26,990 bases of DNA from a virus: positions 1-26,990 of the IMG/VR virus record IMGVR_UViG_3300006751_000101; one strand, given 5' to 3'. The notes beneath the pieces are model-generated. The model did no database searches and had not been told where the DNA came from. It saw only the letters and a program-made list of their open reading frames with translations. The position numbers and the translations under genes are program-made. Positions 14,901 through 23,383 of the stretch are shown one piece after another (position 1 is the first letter of the stretch; each line of letters starts with the position of its first letter).

Positions 14901-17900
14901 ATACAAAGTTTTATGACTTTTACGTAGGAGCTGGCTTATTCGGAATCAAAAAGTTCTTTAAATTAATATCGCGCGACATTGAGCCGGCATTTTGTGCGCA
15001 AGCCCTCGCTAATTTTGAAAAAGAAAAGTCGGCATTATTAGAAATATGTTTTGGTAGAGATGATAGCGTGTTAGAAAGTATGCTATGCGAAGATCTTACA
15101 CCAGAAGAGTGTCTGCAGCTTTTAGCAACAAAGGCTAACGTACCGAGTGCTTTGGTTGGAAAATTGGTCGCCGGCATGGGAAGCTTATTTACGGATAATA
15201 CTCTTCCAGATCCATGTTCCGATATATCTGGTAGCGGTATATTTGATGATTCGCAAAAATTTGGTGCAGATAAAATTGGAGATTCAACGTTTGGGGCCAT
15301 TGAAAAATCCTTTGAGGCAGATATAAGTAAAATAAAGGATATCTATTCAGATACTTTCATAACTCTCCAGAATAATCCATTTTTCACAAATTACTCAAAC
15401 AATCCTATGAAAAAAGTTGTGCATGCCGCTCTTGTTGGAACCGGAGAAGAAAAAGAAAGTTTAAAAAACGGCGCTATAAATGATTATACTCCGAATAAAG
15501 ACTTTGTAGCTACAAAAATACTTAATGAAGTCGCAAAGTCAACATTCGGTTTAGATCCGAAGACTAACTGGCAGGCAGTATATTCTGGCGATGAGATCAG
15601 TAAGATTGGATATGTATATACGCTTGATACCGTTTCTGGCGAGCATCTTGAATTCTCGTTTGATCCTACAAAAGATATTGAGAAAACTACGAATTGGAAT
15701 ACTAGCTTAGAAGTTTATAAATTTCCCGAGCAGTCGAAAGAGGATGACAAAGTAAAAGATATTTTAGTTTCCAAAAGGACAATCAATTTTAATGATTATA
15801 AGAGACAAACAGAAGAAGATGGTATTATAACAACAACTGTTCGTCCTCCTGATAATATCTTGTTCCGCCTCGAATCTGACGGGAAACCCGGCGTATTTCC
15901 ATTTCCAGGTCTGATATCTCCAGGTATAGCAGTATTACAACCAGGCTATAACACATCTTTAGGTACTAACATAGGCGGATATGCCATGGCCAATAGGCAT
16001 TATAAACGATTGATGGATAGTATATTAAGAGATTTACTTGCTACATCTTTTAAAGAGGGTTTATATAACAAGAGCGTATTTAACAATTTAAATTTAAACA
16101 AGTCAATCAGCTTAGAACAGTGTTTTCTTGGATTTATGAATAAAAGAGTTCTTAATAAACAAATGCAGCAATTAGCAGAAAAGCTAACTTGTTTTAATCC
16201 CGAAGATCCAGCAGTCGGGCCTGTTAATATTGCTATGATAAAATTCTCTTTAGACTGTGTAGTGAGAATCATCGCAATTAAAGAGTTAATGAAATCTTTA
16301 TTTGTATATGGCATTTTTCCAACTGAACTTGCGACAGATAATCAATATTCTTTTTATGATGATTTAATTATTGCCGAAATAGAGCGTTCTATTCCTAAAA
16401 TGATTGGTAGTAGATTTTCAGGCACCTCATATGAGAACTTTTATAACGAGGTCGTAAAAGCTTTTATAACTGATATTATGAAAGTTCTATATCAAGATAA
16501 TACTATAGAACATCAAGAAGCGTTTAAAAGACTGATCTCTGTTCAAGTTAATTTTGCTAAACAGCAAATGAAAAATACCATATCAGGTTCGAATCCAAAT
16601 CTTGCGGGATCTATAACAAAGCCCTCCGAATATCAATTAATTGAATCCGCTTTAAAACCGAAAGATGGAAATAACGATCCGTATCAGAGCTACGAGAATA
16701 TCAATATGCTTGATAAGGTTCAAGCACTGCAGAATGATTATTTTACATTCTTCAATGATACATATAATACGCCTGGAACCGATCCCACATCTGTGGAGTT
16801 TTCCAAAGATGAACCGCTTATACCATTATATGTAAGGAAATCACAAAATACACCAATTAACTATTTTGATCACAAAACACTTCATCTTACATCTTCTACG
16901 TCATTAAAAGACGTCCTTCAAAAAAATGATGAAGGAATTGTTTTTGAGAAAATGATTGAAATTGATTATAACTCATCATTATTAAGCCAAAAAGATAAGG
17001 ATAAATTACGTAGCTTTTTTTCTGCAATAGGCAATTCGCTTATAATGACCAGCAACGATGTAAAACCAATTGCCCCAAATGACGTAGAGGTACCGCCAGA
17101 CATATTTGGGAATTTTCATCCAAGAAAGTTAGTAAAACGCATGCTATATGAAACAAAACTAATAATGTTTTTTCCTCAACTTAAGAGTATTGTTGATAGT
17201 TTTGATGAGGATGAAGGCATATGGAAAAGCCATTTAGATGAAAAAAATGGTAATTTTAATTTATTCAGGCAAATGTTTGATTACAACTTTAATACAATGA
17301 ACAATAATGTTTACGCTGTTCAAGATGTTTTGAACACGATTGATAATATGATTAGGCCGGAATTTCAAGAAGATTTAGATTGGGCGTTTACCGGTAAGTT
17401 TTTTATAAATGACCTTGAAGACTTAATAAACAATCTTGCTTATCCTTTTTGGGTAGATGGCAAAGAATACAATCAAAATCCAGCACTTTTTGACTTACCG
17501 CATAAAAAGGATTTCGGTAGCACATTAGAAGAACAAATTAAGAAAAGATATAGTAAAGAAATGTTTGATACCGCTCAGCACTGGAAAAAATACATAGTCA
17601 ACACATCATTGCATTCTTTGTATATATGGACACATATAATGTATGCACCAGGCAAGAAGCCCTCTTATCCTGAAGACTGGGACTTCCCTGAGGATGCTCC
17701 GGAGCCGGATGATATTATAGAATGGTACAATAAAGTTGATACGTATCAAAACGTCATCGGCATTAATGCGCTTACTGAAGATTCTTGGCTAGATGGATCC
17801 GATGAAAACTTTTTTCAATGGCTGATGTCGACTCCTTTAAATAATGTATTAAAAATAAAACCAGTTTTACGCTTAAGTTCATATATTAAGCGCGAAGAGA

Positions 17901-19648
17901 ATCCTAATAAGGAGCTTGAGCTTCCTCAAAAATCGCTTTTTGGTTCGGCTACAAAAATTGAGACTAAGCAGACTTTAGATCATCATAAAGAGCTAATAGA
18001 AAACAAAATTGGTAATTATATTTTTACGAGTGAAGATGGCGATAGTGATACCTATTTTGGGATGCCTTTATTCTCTTCGCAAAAGGAGATTCCAGATACC
18101 ATAACCTGGCTAGACATGTTTATGAAAATAAATAAAGATGTGGCTATAGACATTGACGGATTTTACAACTCTTTTAGTAATAGCCAAAATAAGAAGCTTA
18201 ACGATTTATTGTTTTCCACCGAGAACGTTGAGGGCGCCCAGAAAGATATTTTTAATTTTATGCACGCATTTAATGCTATTACGCCTTTTTCTATAGAACA
18301 ACAAAAAAAGATATTTGTATACAAATACAAATCTACGCAATGGTTCAATATTCGTAATCGTTCTGTATCAAAAGAAATGATTTTAGAACATGTTGCTTTG
18401 GGTTTAGATGTCGCAAAACACACGTCATTAGATGGAATTCTTGCCGGAGCCGGCTTTGTTAAGTTTGATTTTGTCAAAGAGGAATATGATAACAATCCAT
18501 ACGCTTATTTAACTCCGGAATCTCTTGCATCGTTAACTGAAGATGCAGAGTTTTTTATTGATCCTGAAACTAACGAATACAGACATGATATACCATCTCA
18601 TACATATGCGGCAGGAGGTTTCTCGACAATGTACAATGACTCGGATGCCAGCGTCTATTGGGCCAAGTCAATACCTCTTATCAAGGATAGCCTTAAATGT
18701 AAAGTTGGCGAGTGGGATATTGTGAGCCCGACTACCGGAGATATAATAGTGGAAAAAGCAGATAAATTTATCTCTATTAGAGCATCCTATGAGAATTCTG
18801 AAGGTGTCTTCAGGTGGATAGATTATGGCTGGTTCATGTTTCCCAAAGGCGGCGAGGCCGCTAATCATTTCAATAAAATATATCCTGGTGCTGCATTCGA
18901 AACAAATGCCTCGGATTACGCTCCTAAATGGTTCGACCCTCACCTGTCGCACGCGCCGATGCCGCCGTCGAAGCACATGAATCATGACGATCTCTCCGCC
19001 GCGCTGAAGAACGGCTTTAGGGCCGGCTTTTGTCAAGGAGGTTTGGTAAGTCCTGAAAAAACATTAGAAGCTCTGGATATCGATACAGATAGTTCTGCAT
19101 ATATTGTGTTTGCAAATATGTTGGATGATGCTAATAAACAGACACTAATCGATTTATTAAAAGTGTTTTTCATCAAAGAACAAACTACTATGGTTGCCGT
19201 TATTAATAAACTTTTGGCCGAAAAGTATTATCCTCAAATTGAAACAAACTTTAATAGCACTTTATATTTAGCTTTCGAATCTCTACTAGCAGCAGTCGCA
19301 TCAGCTAATAATGACTGGCAACATACATCCGAAGTTAATTCCACTGCAGCAGCGGGAGATTCAACAGGAGGCCTAGATCTTGGAGCTATATCTGGACAAA
19401 TCTTAAAAATGTTTTTTGGCGCCATGGCTAATACAGTTGACCCGACTTGGAAAACTGAATGGTTCGCGCCTGGTCCTTTTACGCCATTTGGTATAGTGGC
19501 CAAATTGCTAGATGAATATGGCGATGTTTTTAAGGGAGATATAAAAACATCCGGACAAACCAAAGACCCTGCTTTGCCTCCTTATTGCGATGATGCATAT
19601 GATAACCAAGTTAAAGCTCTTAATGAGATTATAAAAAATGAAAAGTAA
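11963..19648 (+). CDS. Giant baseplate/virion structural protein (2561 aa), function unknown
   Basis: This is the largest gene of the window, about 290 kDa, placed between the needle-like gene and gene 25. I see no enzyme domain. A coiled coil of about 90 residues lies near 515-605 (VEKQIKDLESERDKISSK and LRKQKLEAVYKNLIKQI). Hydrophobic helices occur near 785-806 (AIYSSSLAAGYLIYQLI) and 840-870. A cysteine-containing patch lies near 1025-1095 (LLEICFG, MLCEDLTPEECLQLL, PDPCSD). The rest is mixed alpha/beta and rich in Trp, Asn and Asp, with no obvious internal repeats. Position argues for a baseplate hub, wedge or tail-tip component. A tape measure is less likely, since the protein is not uniformly helical. 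Bases about 18900-19030 are clearly GC-richer than the rest. Confidence 0.55.
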   Translation: MSNKIINELAGGFSDCADIIAKYKQSGTGGEITLGPSFFKKFNPSVIWFFSKVESQSKPSDDKIKDDAISTLIKDGYCSSAEKPGHASMKIGWCGQIAAGDDSNWYYILTTTKASVLQYWNKEVNFVDSTGKKIKTKTPPPSKKQANPNPKNISMTTANGYNKVEMVLGDIGIYADVASIIFKAMQERIDFFDIQFDRPFSAEEYALKIKFLNTQIRGLLPDNADNKKKIKLIFTPDFKSLEQLWLYNGSNYKKIYERTGDETSKFSDQTYNSLVFNLIRIYNKYNQSFQYHHASSRVFISEDEVRTFMNRYLVPKFSVVTSNLTRGILDKFVLGDARLIDDEFYEAYKVSREDIPFAFKANLTQQVSQQYEYIGDFLGDKWLQGAFKEITSPEDLYEDLLNYISIPDLIKLSARCLLKMIPLKELLDSICQPVLDEYDKHKEAIIQELESMDDGIAKNLAQELKELYFSTIDEGLDFVGQIASEGVANYSGDLWDLTFGYSNSQWNNKSKLVNLITDNKNSIRTKTNLLIKDNNSIGMKLAGVEKQIKDLESERDKISSKLLVFNNVNPPEHLTSNQKYYDDEIVKLGLRKQKLEAVYKNLIKQIRLHNSLYAYNFGDVAGDEDLTVAALLGHFWDELGDVETDKSKSIIPHLINLDPYITEEDKTSLFDTMKLAKPTPTASIKILADIKFPIAPVTLNDNTYGEGFEFIFGGYSGSQKGKKDIFDLNLTKNVKDIFKAIEALNDPSSDGAPPSVLKSLANFGQKTTQSALDEIFADDTKRYQLCLAIYSSSLAAGYLIYQLIDDPAAVGDYFADQGKAIYKGLKRRLEIFSRTDYPVVDILAELGESLLQIGINLGRDLLINGIMLVLNGLNELCSDEDKVNPPYNPIGAVDLSSFMKDSKTDPSTSSPAGNIENTDSFKQIYSISPDITGEQFSTILASLSESFTIKETCGLLSGNISDEVYLKAISVLEKLDFLKDTKFYDFYVGAGLFGIKKFFKLISRDIEPAFCAQALANFEKEKSALLEICFGRDDSVLESMLCEDLTPEECLQLLATKANVPSALVGKLVAGMGSLFTDNTLPDPCSDISGSGIFDDSQKFGADKIGDSTFGAIEKSFEADISKIKDIYSDTFITLQNNPFFTNYSNNPMKKVVHAALVGTGEEKESLKNGAINDYTPNKDFVATKILNEVAKSTFGLDPKTNWQAVYSGDEISKIGYVYTLDTVSGEHLEFSFDPTKDIEKTTNWNTSLEVYKFPEQSKEDDKVKDILVSKRTINFNDYKRQTEEDGIITTTVRPPDNILFRLESDGKPGVFPFPGLISPGIAVLQPGYNTSLGTNIGGYAMANRHYKRLMDSILRDLLATSFKEGLYNKSVFNNLNLNKSISLEQCFLGFMNKRVLNKQMQQLAEKLTCFNPEDPAVGPVNIAMIKFSLDCVVRIIAIKELMKSLFVYGIFPTELATDNQYSFYDDLIIAEIERSIPKMIGSRFSGTSYENFYNEVVKAFITDIMKVLYQDNTIEHQEAFKRLISVQVNFAKQQMKNTISGSNPNLAGSITKPSEYQLIESALKPKDGNNDPYQSYENINMLDKVQALQNDYFTFFNDTYNTPGTDPTSVEFSKDEPLIPLYVRKSQNTPINYFDHKTLHLTSSTSLKDVLQKNDEGIVFEKMIEIDYNSSLLSQKDKDKLRSFFSAIGNSLIMTSNDVKPIAPNDVEVPPDIFGNFHPRKLVKRMLYETKLIMFFPQLKSIVDSFDEDEGIWKSHLDEKNGNFNLFRQMFDYNFNTMNNNVYAVQDVLNTIDNMIRPEFQEDLDWAFTGKFFINDLEDLINNLAYPFWVDGKEYNQNPALFDLPHKKDFGSTLEEQIKKRYSKEMFDTAQHWKKYIVNTSLHSLYIWTHIMYAPGKKPSYPEDWDFPEDAPEPDDIIEWYNKVDTYQNVIGINALTEDSWLDGSDENFFQWLMSTPLNNVLKIKPVLRLSSYIKREENPNKELELPQKSLFGSATKIETKQTLDHHKELIENKIGNYIFTSEDGDSDTYFGMPLFSSQKEIPDTITWLDMFMKINKDVAIDIDGFYNSFSNSQNKKLNDLLFSTENVEGAQKDIFNFMHAFNAITPFSIEQQKKIFVYKYKSTQWFNIRNRSVSKEMILEHVALGLDVAKHTSLDGILAGAGFVKFDFVKEEYDNNPYAYLTPESLASLTEDAEFFIDPETNEYRHDIPSHTYAAGGFSTMYNDSDASVYWAKSIPLIKDSLKCKVGEWDIVSPTTGDIIVEKADKFISIRASYENSEGVFRWIDYGWFMFPKGGEAANHFNKIYPGAAFETNASDYAPKWFDPHLSHAPMPPSKHMNHDDLSAALKNGFRAGFCQGGLVSPEKTLEALDIDTDSSAYIVFANMLDDANKQTLIDLLKVFFIKEQTTMVAVINKLLAEKYYPQIETNFNSTLYLAFESLLAAVASANNDWQHTSEVNSTAAAGDSTGGLDLGAISGQILKMFFGAMANTVDPTWKTEWFAPGPFTPFGIVAKLLDEYGDVFKGDIKTSGQTKDPALPPYCDDAYDNQVKALNEIIKNEK

Positions 19649-19674
19649 TCTAATTATTACAAAGAGGAATAAAC

Positions 19675-20073
19675 ATGTCTTACGGATACTCGCCGGTAAT
19701 ACCTTTACAACGAAACGCAGAAGATGGGTTTTATGTCCTAACCAAAACAATAGCTCAAAACATACAACAGAATTTTAAAAACCTATTGTTAACGTCGCCG
19801 GGCGAAAGAGTCATGATTCCCGATTTTGGAGTTGGTCTGCGCGCTTACTTGTTTGAAAATTTATCTTTTGAGGTACAAAGCAATATAACTGAAAGGATAG
19901 AAAATCAAGTTTCCGAGTTTATGCCATTCCTAAATATTGATGAAATGGAATTTTTTGACCACAAAGATGCGATGACCGGCCTAACTGAAAATGCATTAGC
20001 GATAAGGATTTTTTATTCCATCCCATCACAAGGAATAAGTGACATGTTAACAATTTCCAAAGATATTATTTGA
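19675..20073 (+). CDS. 25: Baseplate wedge protein gp25-like
   Basis: The protein is 132 aa, the same length as T4 gp25, with AGAGGA (19663-19668) before ATG 19675. The GPW/gp25 signature is clear: a helix IAQNIQQNFKNLLLT, then SPGERVMIPDFGVGLRAYLFE (about 42-62), then a long helix with ERIENQVSEFMPFLNI and a beta hairpin. gp25 joins gp6 and gp53 in the inner wedge, where it helps start sheath assembly. It is directly followed by the gp6-like gene, as in T4. Confidence 0.9.
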   Translation: MSYGYSPVIPLQRNAEDGFYVLTKTIAQNIQQNFKNLLLTSPGERVMIPDFGVGLRAYLFENLSFEVQSNITERIENQVSEFMPFLNIDEMEFFDHKDAMTGLTENALAIRIFYSIPSQGISDMLTISKDII

Positions 20074-20090
20074 ATATGGAACTAAAATAA

Positions 20091-21887
20091 ATGCCGAAAA
20101 TCAAGAATCCTATTATAAATTACACTGCTCGCGATTTTTCTTCTATCAAGAATGAATTGGTCAATTATGCTCAAAAATACTATCCTGAAACTTTTAGAGA
20201 TTTTAATGAAGCTTCATTTGGGTCTTTAATGTTGGACTTGGTATCCTATATTGGCGATATCACATCTTTTTATACAGATTATCAGGCAAATGAGTCTTTT
20301 CTTGATACTGCACTGGAATTTAAAAACGTTCTTAAGTTGTCTAAACAACTGGGATATAAATATCGACCCAATGCCTCATCTTTTGGAGAAGTAAGTTTCT
20401 TTATTACCATACCTGCTTTATCAAATGCTACGGCACCAGATTATTCATACGCACCGGTATTAAAGAAAGGATCTACTTTTTCCAGTACTGGTGGAGTGCT
20501 TTTTACCCTAGTCGAAGATGTCGATTTCAGAAACTCTCCGGATGAAATTCTGGTGGCCTCTACAAACACCGGCGGCACTTCGCCAACCAACTTTGCAATA
20601 AAAGCCAAAGGATTAGTGATATCAGGTGAACTTTTGTTTGAAGATTTCTTTGTTGAAGATTACAAGAAATTTCTAAAATTAGAGATTTTTGATAAAAACC
20701 TAACAGAAGTGGTATCTGTTACCGATTTAGAAGGCAACATCTATTATGAAGTAGAACATTTATCTCAAGATGTAATCTATGTCCCGGTTCTGAATACCAA
20801 TGCAAATAAAGAATTTGCGAAAAACATTTTAAAACCAATAGCAGTCCCTCGCAGATTTACAACAGAACACGGTATGCTTTCCACAACGATACAATTTGGT
20901 TATGGTACCGAAGACAATGAAGACAAAGTTTTGGATCCGACTAATGTTTTACTAGATATTCACGGAAAAAACTATATCACTGATAAATCTTTTGATCCAC
21001 ATGTGCTGACTAAAACAACAAAACTGGGCGTCGTTCCTTCTAGTACAGTGGTTAATGTATTATATAGGAGAAATTCGGTTTCCGATGTTAATGTTCCTGT
21101 CGATGTATTGACTAACAAAGTTAATCCTATTTTTAAATTTTTGAATCAAGGCTCATTAAATCCTTCTCTAGTAGTTCAGACGGCCAACAGTTTAGAATTG
21201 ACCAATGAGGAAAATATTGGAGGGGCAGTAGTAGATATGTCCAGCGAGGAACTTAAAATTAGAGCTAAAGGGGCATATTTTTCTCAAAACAGGGCTGTTA
21301 CAAAAGAAGATTATATTAGCTTATGTTATAATTTACCTTCAAATTTCGGGCAAGTTAAGAGAGCGACTTTGATGCGAGATGAAACAAGCTTTAATGGTAA
21401 AAATTTGAATTTGTATGTTATATCAGAAGATTCTGTTGGCAGATTGGTATCAACTAATGATATTATTAAGCAAAATTTAAAGACATGGATTGGCCAATAT
21501 AAAATGATAGGCGACACAATCGATATATTAGACGCTAGAATAATAAATCTTAAAATCAACTTTTCAGTTGTTGGTTTTAACAACATTGGTAAGTTTGATG
21601 TTCTTTCTGACTGTATTGCGACTTTAAGTAATTACTATGTAAGCAATTATTATGATATAGGAGAACCATTTAAAATTAGTGATGTATATAAAATTTTAAA
21701 CGGCGTGCCTTCTGTTGTGGATACAAAGATGGTTGAAGTAGTCCCGATACAGAATACGGGATATTCTAGTTTTCAAATCGCCTTAGAAGATCTGATTTCA
21801 GATGATGGTAGATATTTAATTCCACCAGAGAATGCTGTGTTCGAAATTAAGTTTCCGCTAACAGACATTATTGGAGAAATCGTTTAA
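20091..21887 (+). CDS. 6: Baseplate wedge protein gp6-like (baseplate J family)
   Basis: The protein is 598 aa (T4 gp6 is about 660), with a weak GGA 10 bases before ATG 20091. The N-terminus carries the family hallmark: INYTARDFSSIKNELVNYA, then EASFGSLMLDLVSYIGD, and a helix with YQANESFLDTA (about 8-80). A baseplate_J-type core follows near 370-480 (EELKIRAKGAYFSQNRAVTKEDY, a typical sequence before the last beta domain). gp6 dimers form the inner ring around the hub and bind gp25 and gp7. Its TAA overlaps the next ATG (TAATG). Confidence 0.9.
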   Translation: MPKIKNPIINYTARDFSSIKNELVNYAQKYYPETFRDFNEASFGSLMLDLVSYIGDITSFYTDYQANESFLDTALEFKNVLKLSKQLGYKYRPNASSFGEVSFFITIPALSNATAPDYSYAPVLKKGSTFSSTGGVLFTLVEDVDFRNSPDEILVASTNTGGTSPTNFAIKAKGLVISGELLFEDFFVEDYKKFLKLEIFDKNLTEVVSVTDLEGNIYYEVEHLSQDVIYVPVLNTNANKEFAKNILKPIAVPRRFTTEHGMLSTTIQFGYGTEDNEDKVLDPTNVLLDIHGKNYITDKSFDPHVLTKTTKLGVVPSSTVVNVLYRRNSVSDVNVPVDVLTNKVNPIFKFLNQGSLNPSLVVQTANSLELTNEENIGGAVVDMSSEELKIRAKGAYFSQNRAVTKEDYISLCYNLPSNFGQVKRATLMRDETSFNGKNLNLYVISEDSVGRLVSTNDIIKQNLKTWIGQYKMIGDTIDILDARIINLKINFSVVGFNNIGKFDVLSDCIATLSNYYVSNYYDIGEPFKISDVYKILNGVPSVVDTKMVEVVPIQNTGYSSFQIALEDLISDDGRYLIPPENAVFEIKFPLTDIIGEIV

Positions 21888-23380
21888 TGGCCATCAAAAG
21901 ATATTATGCCACAAAAGACAATACAATCACAAACGCTTATAAGTCCAACTTGTCGACGCGCGGCGTTAGCGGTAATATGGGGCAGTCTGATATTTTAGAA
22001 ATCTTCCACATTTATGGACAAGCATCTTCCACTTCTTCAGAAAATTCTAGAGTCCTTATTCAATTTGATACATCTGCAATTTCTACGGATCGAACAAATA
22101 GTGATATTCCAGCATCAGGTAGTGTGAGCTTTTATCTAACCATGTACAATGCAGAACACTCTCAGACCACTCCAAAAGATTTTACATTAGTAGCATCGGC
22201 CATATCGCAGTCATGGGACGAGGGCTTGGGTTTGGATATGGAAAATTATTCAGATCTTGATTCTTCTAACTGGCTTAGTGGTAGCGGTGCAACCAGATGG
22301 GCGGATTATGCCGGAACAGAACTTACCGGCGGAAGTTACATTACGGGATCTGATGCTTCACCATTGGAGTATACTTTCACACAAGATTTTGATACGGGTT
22401 TTGAAAATTTAGAAATTGATGTTAGTCATCTTGTTGAAGACTGGATTAGCGAGACGGCGCCCGTAGATAATAATTATGGATTTGGTATTCAATTAACAAG
22501 CACTTTAGAAACGACAACCGATTCTTATTATACAAAAATGTTCTTTGGCCGCGGCTCTCAATATTTCTTCAAAAGACCAGTTTTAGAAGCAAGATGGGAC
22601 GATAGCAAAAAAGACAATAGAGATAATTTTTACTTAAGTTCTTCGCTTGTCCCGGCTTCTGATAACTTAATGAAATTATATCTTTACAATGTTGTAAGGG
22701 GAAATCTAACAAACATTCCAGCTGTTGGAACCGGTGAAATAGAGGTAAGCATTTATTCTGGATCAGCCACTAATGCTGCTCCAAGCGGTTCAAAACTTTA
22801 TTTACCAATTGGCGGCGGAACTGTTGCTACCGGACATACCAATACTACAGCTTCATATGTCGAAGCGGGGATATATTCATGTTCATTTGCGTATGTATCA
22901 TCATCAATAACTACCATTTTTGATGTATGGCACAGCGGGGGCGTCGAATATCATACCGGCTCAGCTATTGCCGTTAATACGTTCGATAGTCAGAATTACA
23001 ATTTCGACCAAAAATATGTTTCAAAGGTCACCAATTTGAGAGCAGTGTATTCTACTAATGAAACAGTCAGGTTTAGACTTTATGTTAGACAAAAAGATTG
23101 GTCTCCAACTATTTATACAGTAGCATCGACAGCGATTGAAACTTCAACGATTGAGGACGCTTACTATAAAATAGCTAGAGTTTCTGATAATTTAGAAGTT
23201 ATTCCTTTTGGGACCGGTTCTTTAAATCATACGTTACTTTCGTATGATGCTAGTGGAAGCTACTTTGATTTAAAAATGAATTTATTCGATACTGATACTG
23301 CTTACGAATTGAGCTTTGCATACGTAATCAATGGCAGCTACGTTGAGCAACCTGAAAGATTCAGATTTAGAGTGGAATAA
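21887..23380 (+). CDS. Baseplate-associated beta-sandwich protein, CBM96/DNRLRE-like N-terminus
   Basis: The protein is 497 aa and is coupled to gp6 by TAATG. Residues 1-60 (YYATKDNTITNAY..., then SDILEIFHIYG) and ENSRVLIQFDTSAI are the hallmark of DNRLRE/CBM96-type domains: a D-x-x-I start and an R-x-L-I-x-F-D strand. The domain runs to about 235 and includes DVSHLVEDWISE and GFGIQL. The second half (about 250-497) is another beta-rich region with repeated short strands (VEVSIYSGSA-like, VRFRLYVRQKDW, PERFRFRVE) that looks like one or two fibronectin/Ig-like sandwiches. These modules may bind glycans or serve only as virion architecture. It occupies the place of gp7/gp8-type wedge parts in T4 order, but I see no direct similarity. 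Confidence 0.6.
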   Translation: MAIKRYYATKDNTITNAYKSNLSTRGVSGNMGQSDILEIFHIYGQASSTSSENSRVLIQFDTSAISTDRTNSDIPASGSVSFYLTMYNAEHSQTTPKDFTLVASAISQSWDEGLGLDMENYSDLDSSNWLSGSGATRWADYAGTELTGGSYITGSDASPLEYTFTQDFDTGFENLEIDVSHLVEDWISETAPVDNNYGFGIQLTSTLETTTDSYYTKMFFGRGSQYFFKRPVLEARWDDSKKDNRDNFYLSSSLVPASDNLMKLYLYNVVRGNLTNIPAVGTGEIEVSIYSGSATNAAPSGSKLYLPIGGGTVATGHTNTTASYVEAGIYSCSFAYVSSSITTIFDVWHSGGVEYHTGSAIAVNTFDSQNYNFDQKYVSKVTNLRAVYSTNETVRFRLYVRQKDWSPTIYTVASTAIETSTIEDAYYKIARVSDNLEVIPFGTGSLNHTLLSYDASGSYFDLKMNLFDTDTAYELSFAYVINGSYVEQPERFRFRVE

Positions 23381-23383
23381 TAT

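Noticed and set aside
11963-19648. Giant gene as the tape measure protein
   Set aside because: It is not uniformly helical, its only clear coiled coil is about 90 residues, and it lies between the spike genes and gene 25, not before the hub genes. Not fully excluded.
20355-20362. Perfect TATAAATA late-promoter octamer
   Set aside because: It lies well inside the gp6-like coding sequence with no gene start nearby downstream, so it is most likely chance in AT-rich DNA.
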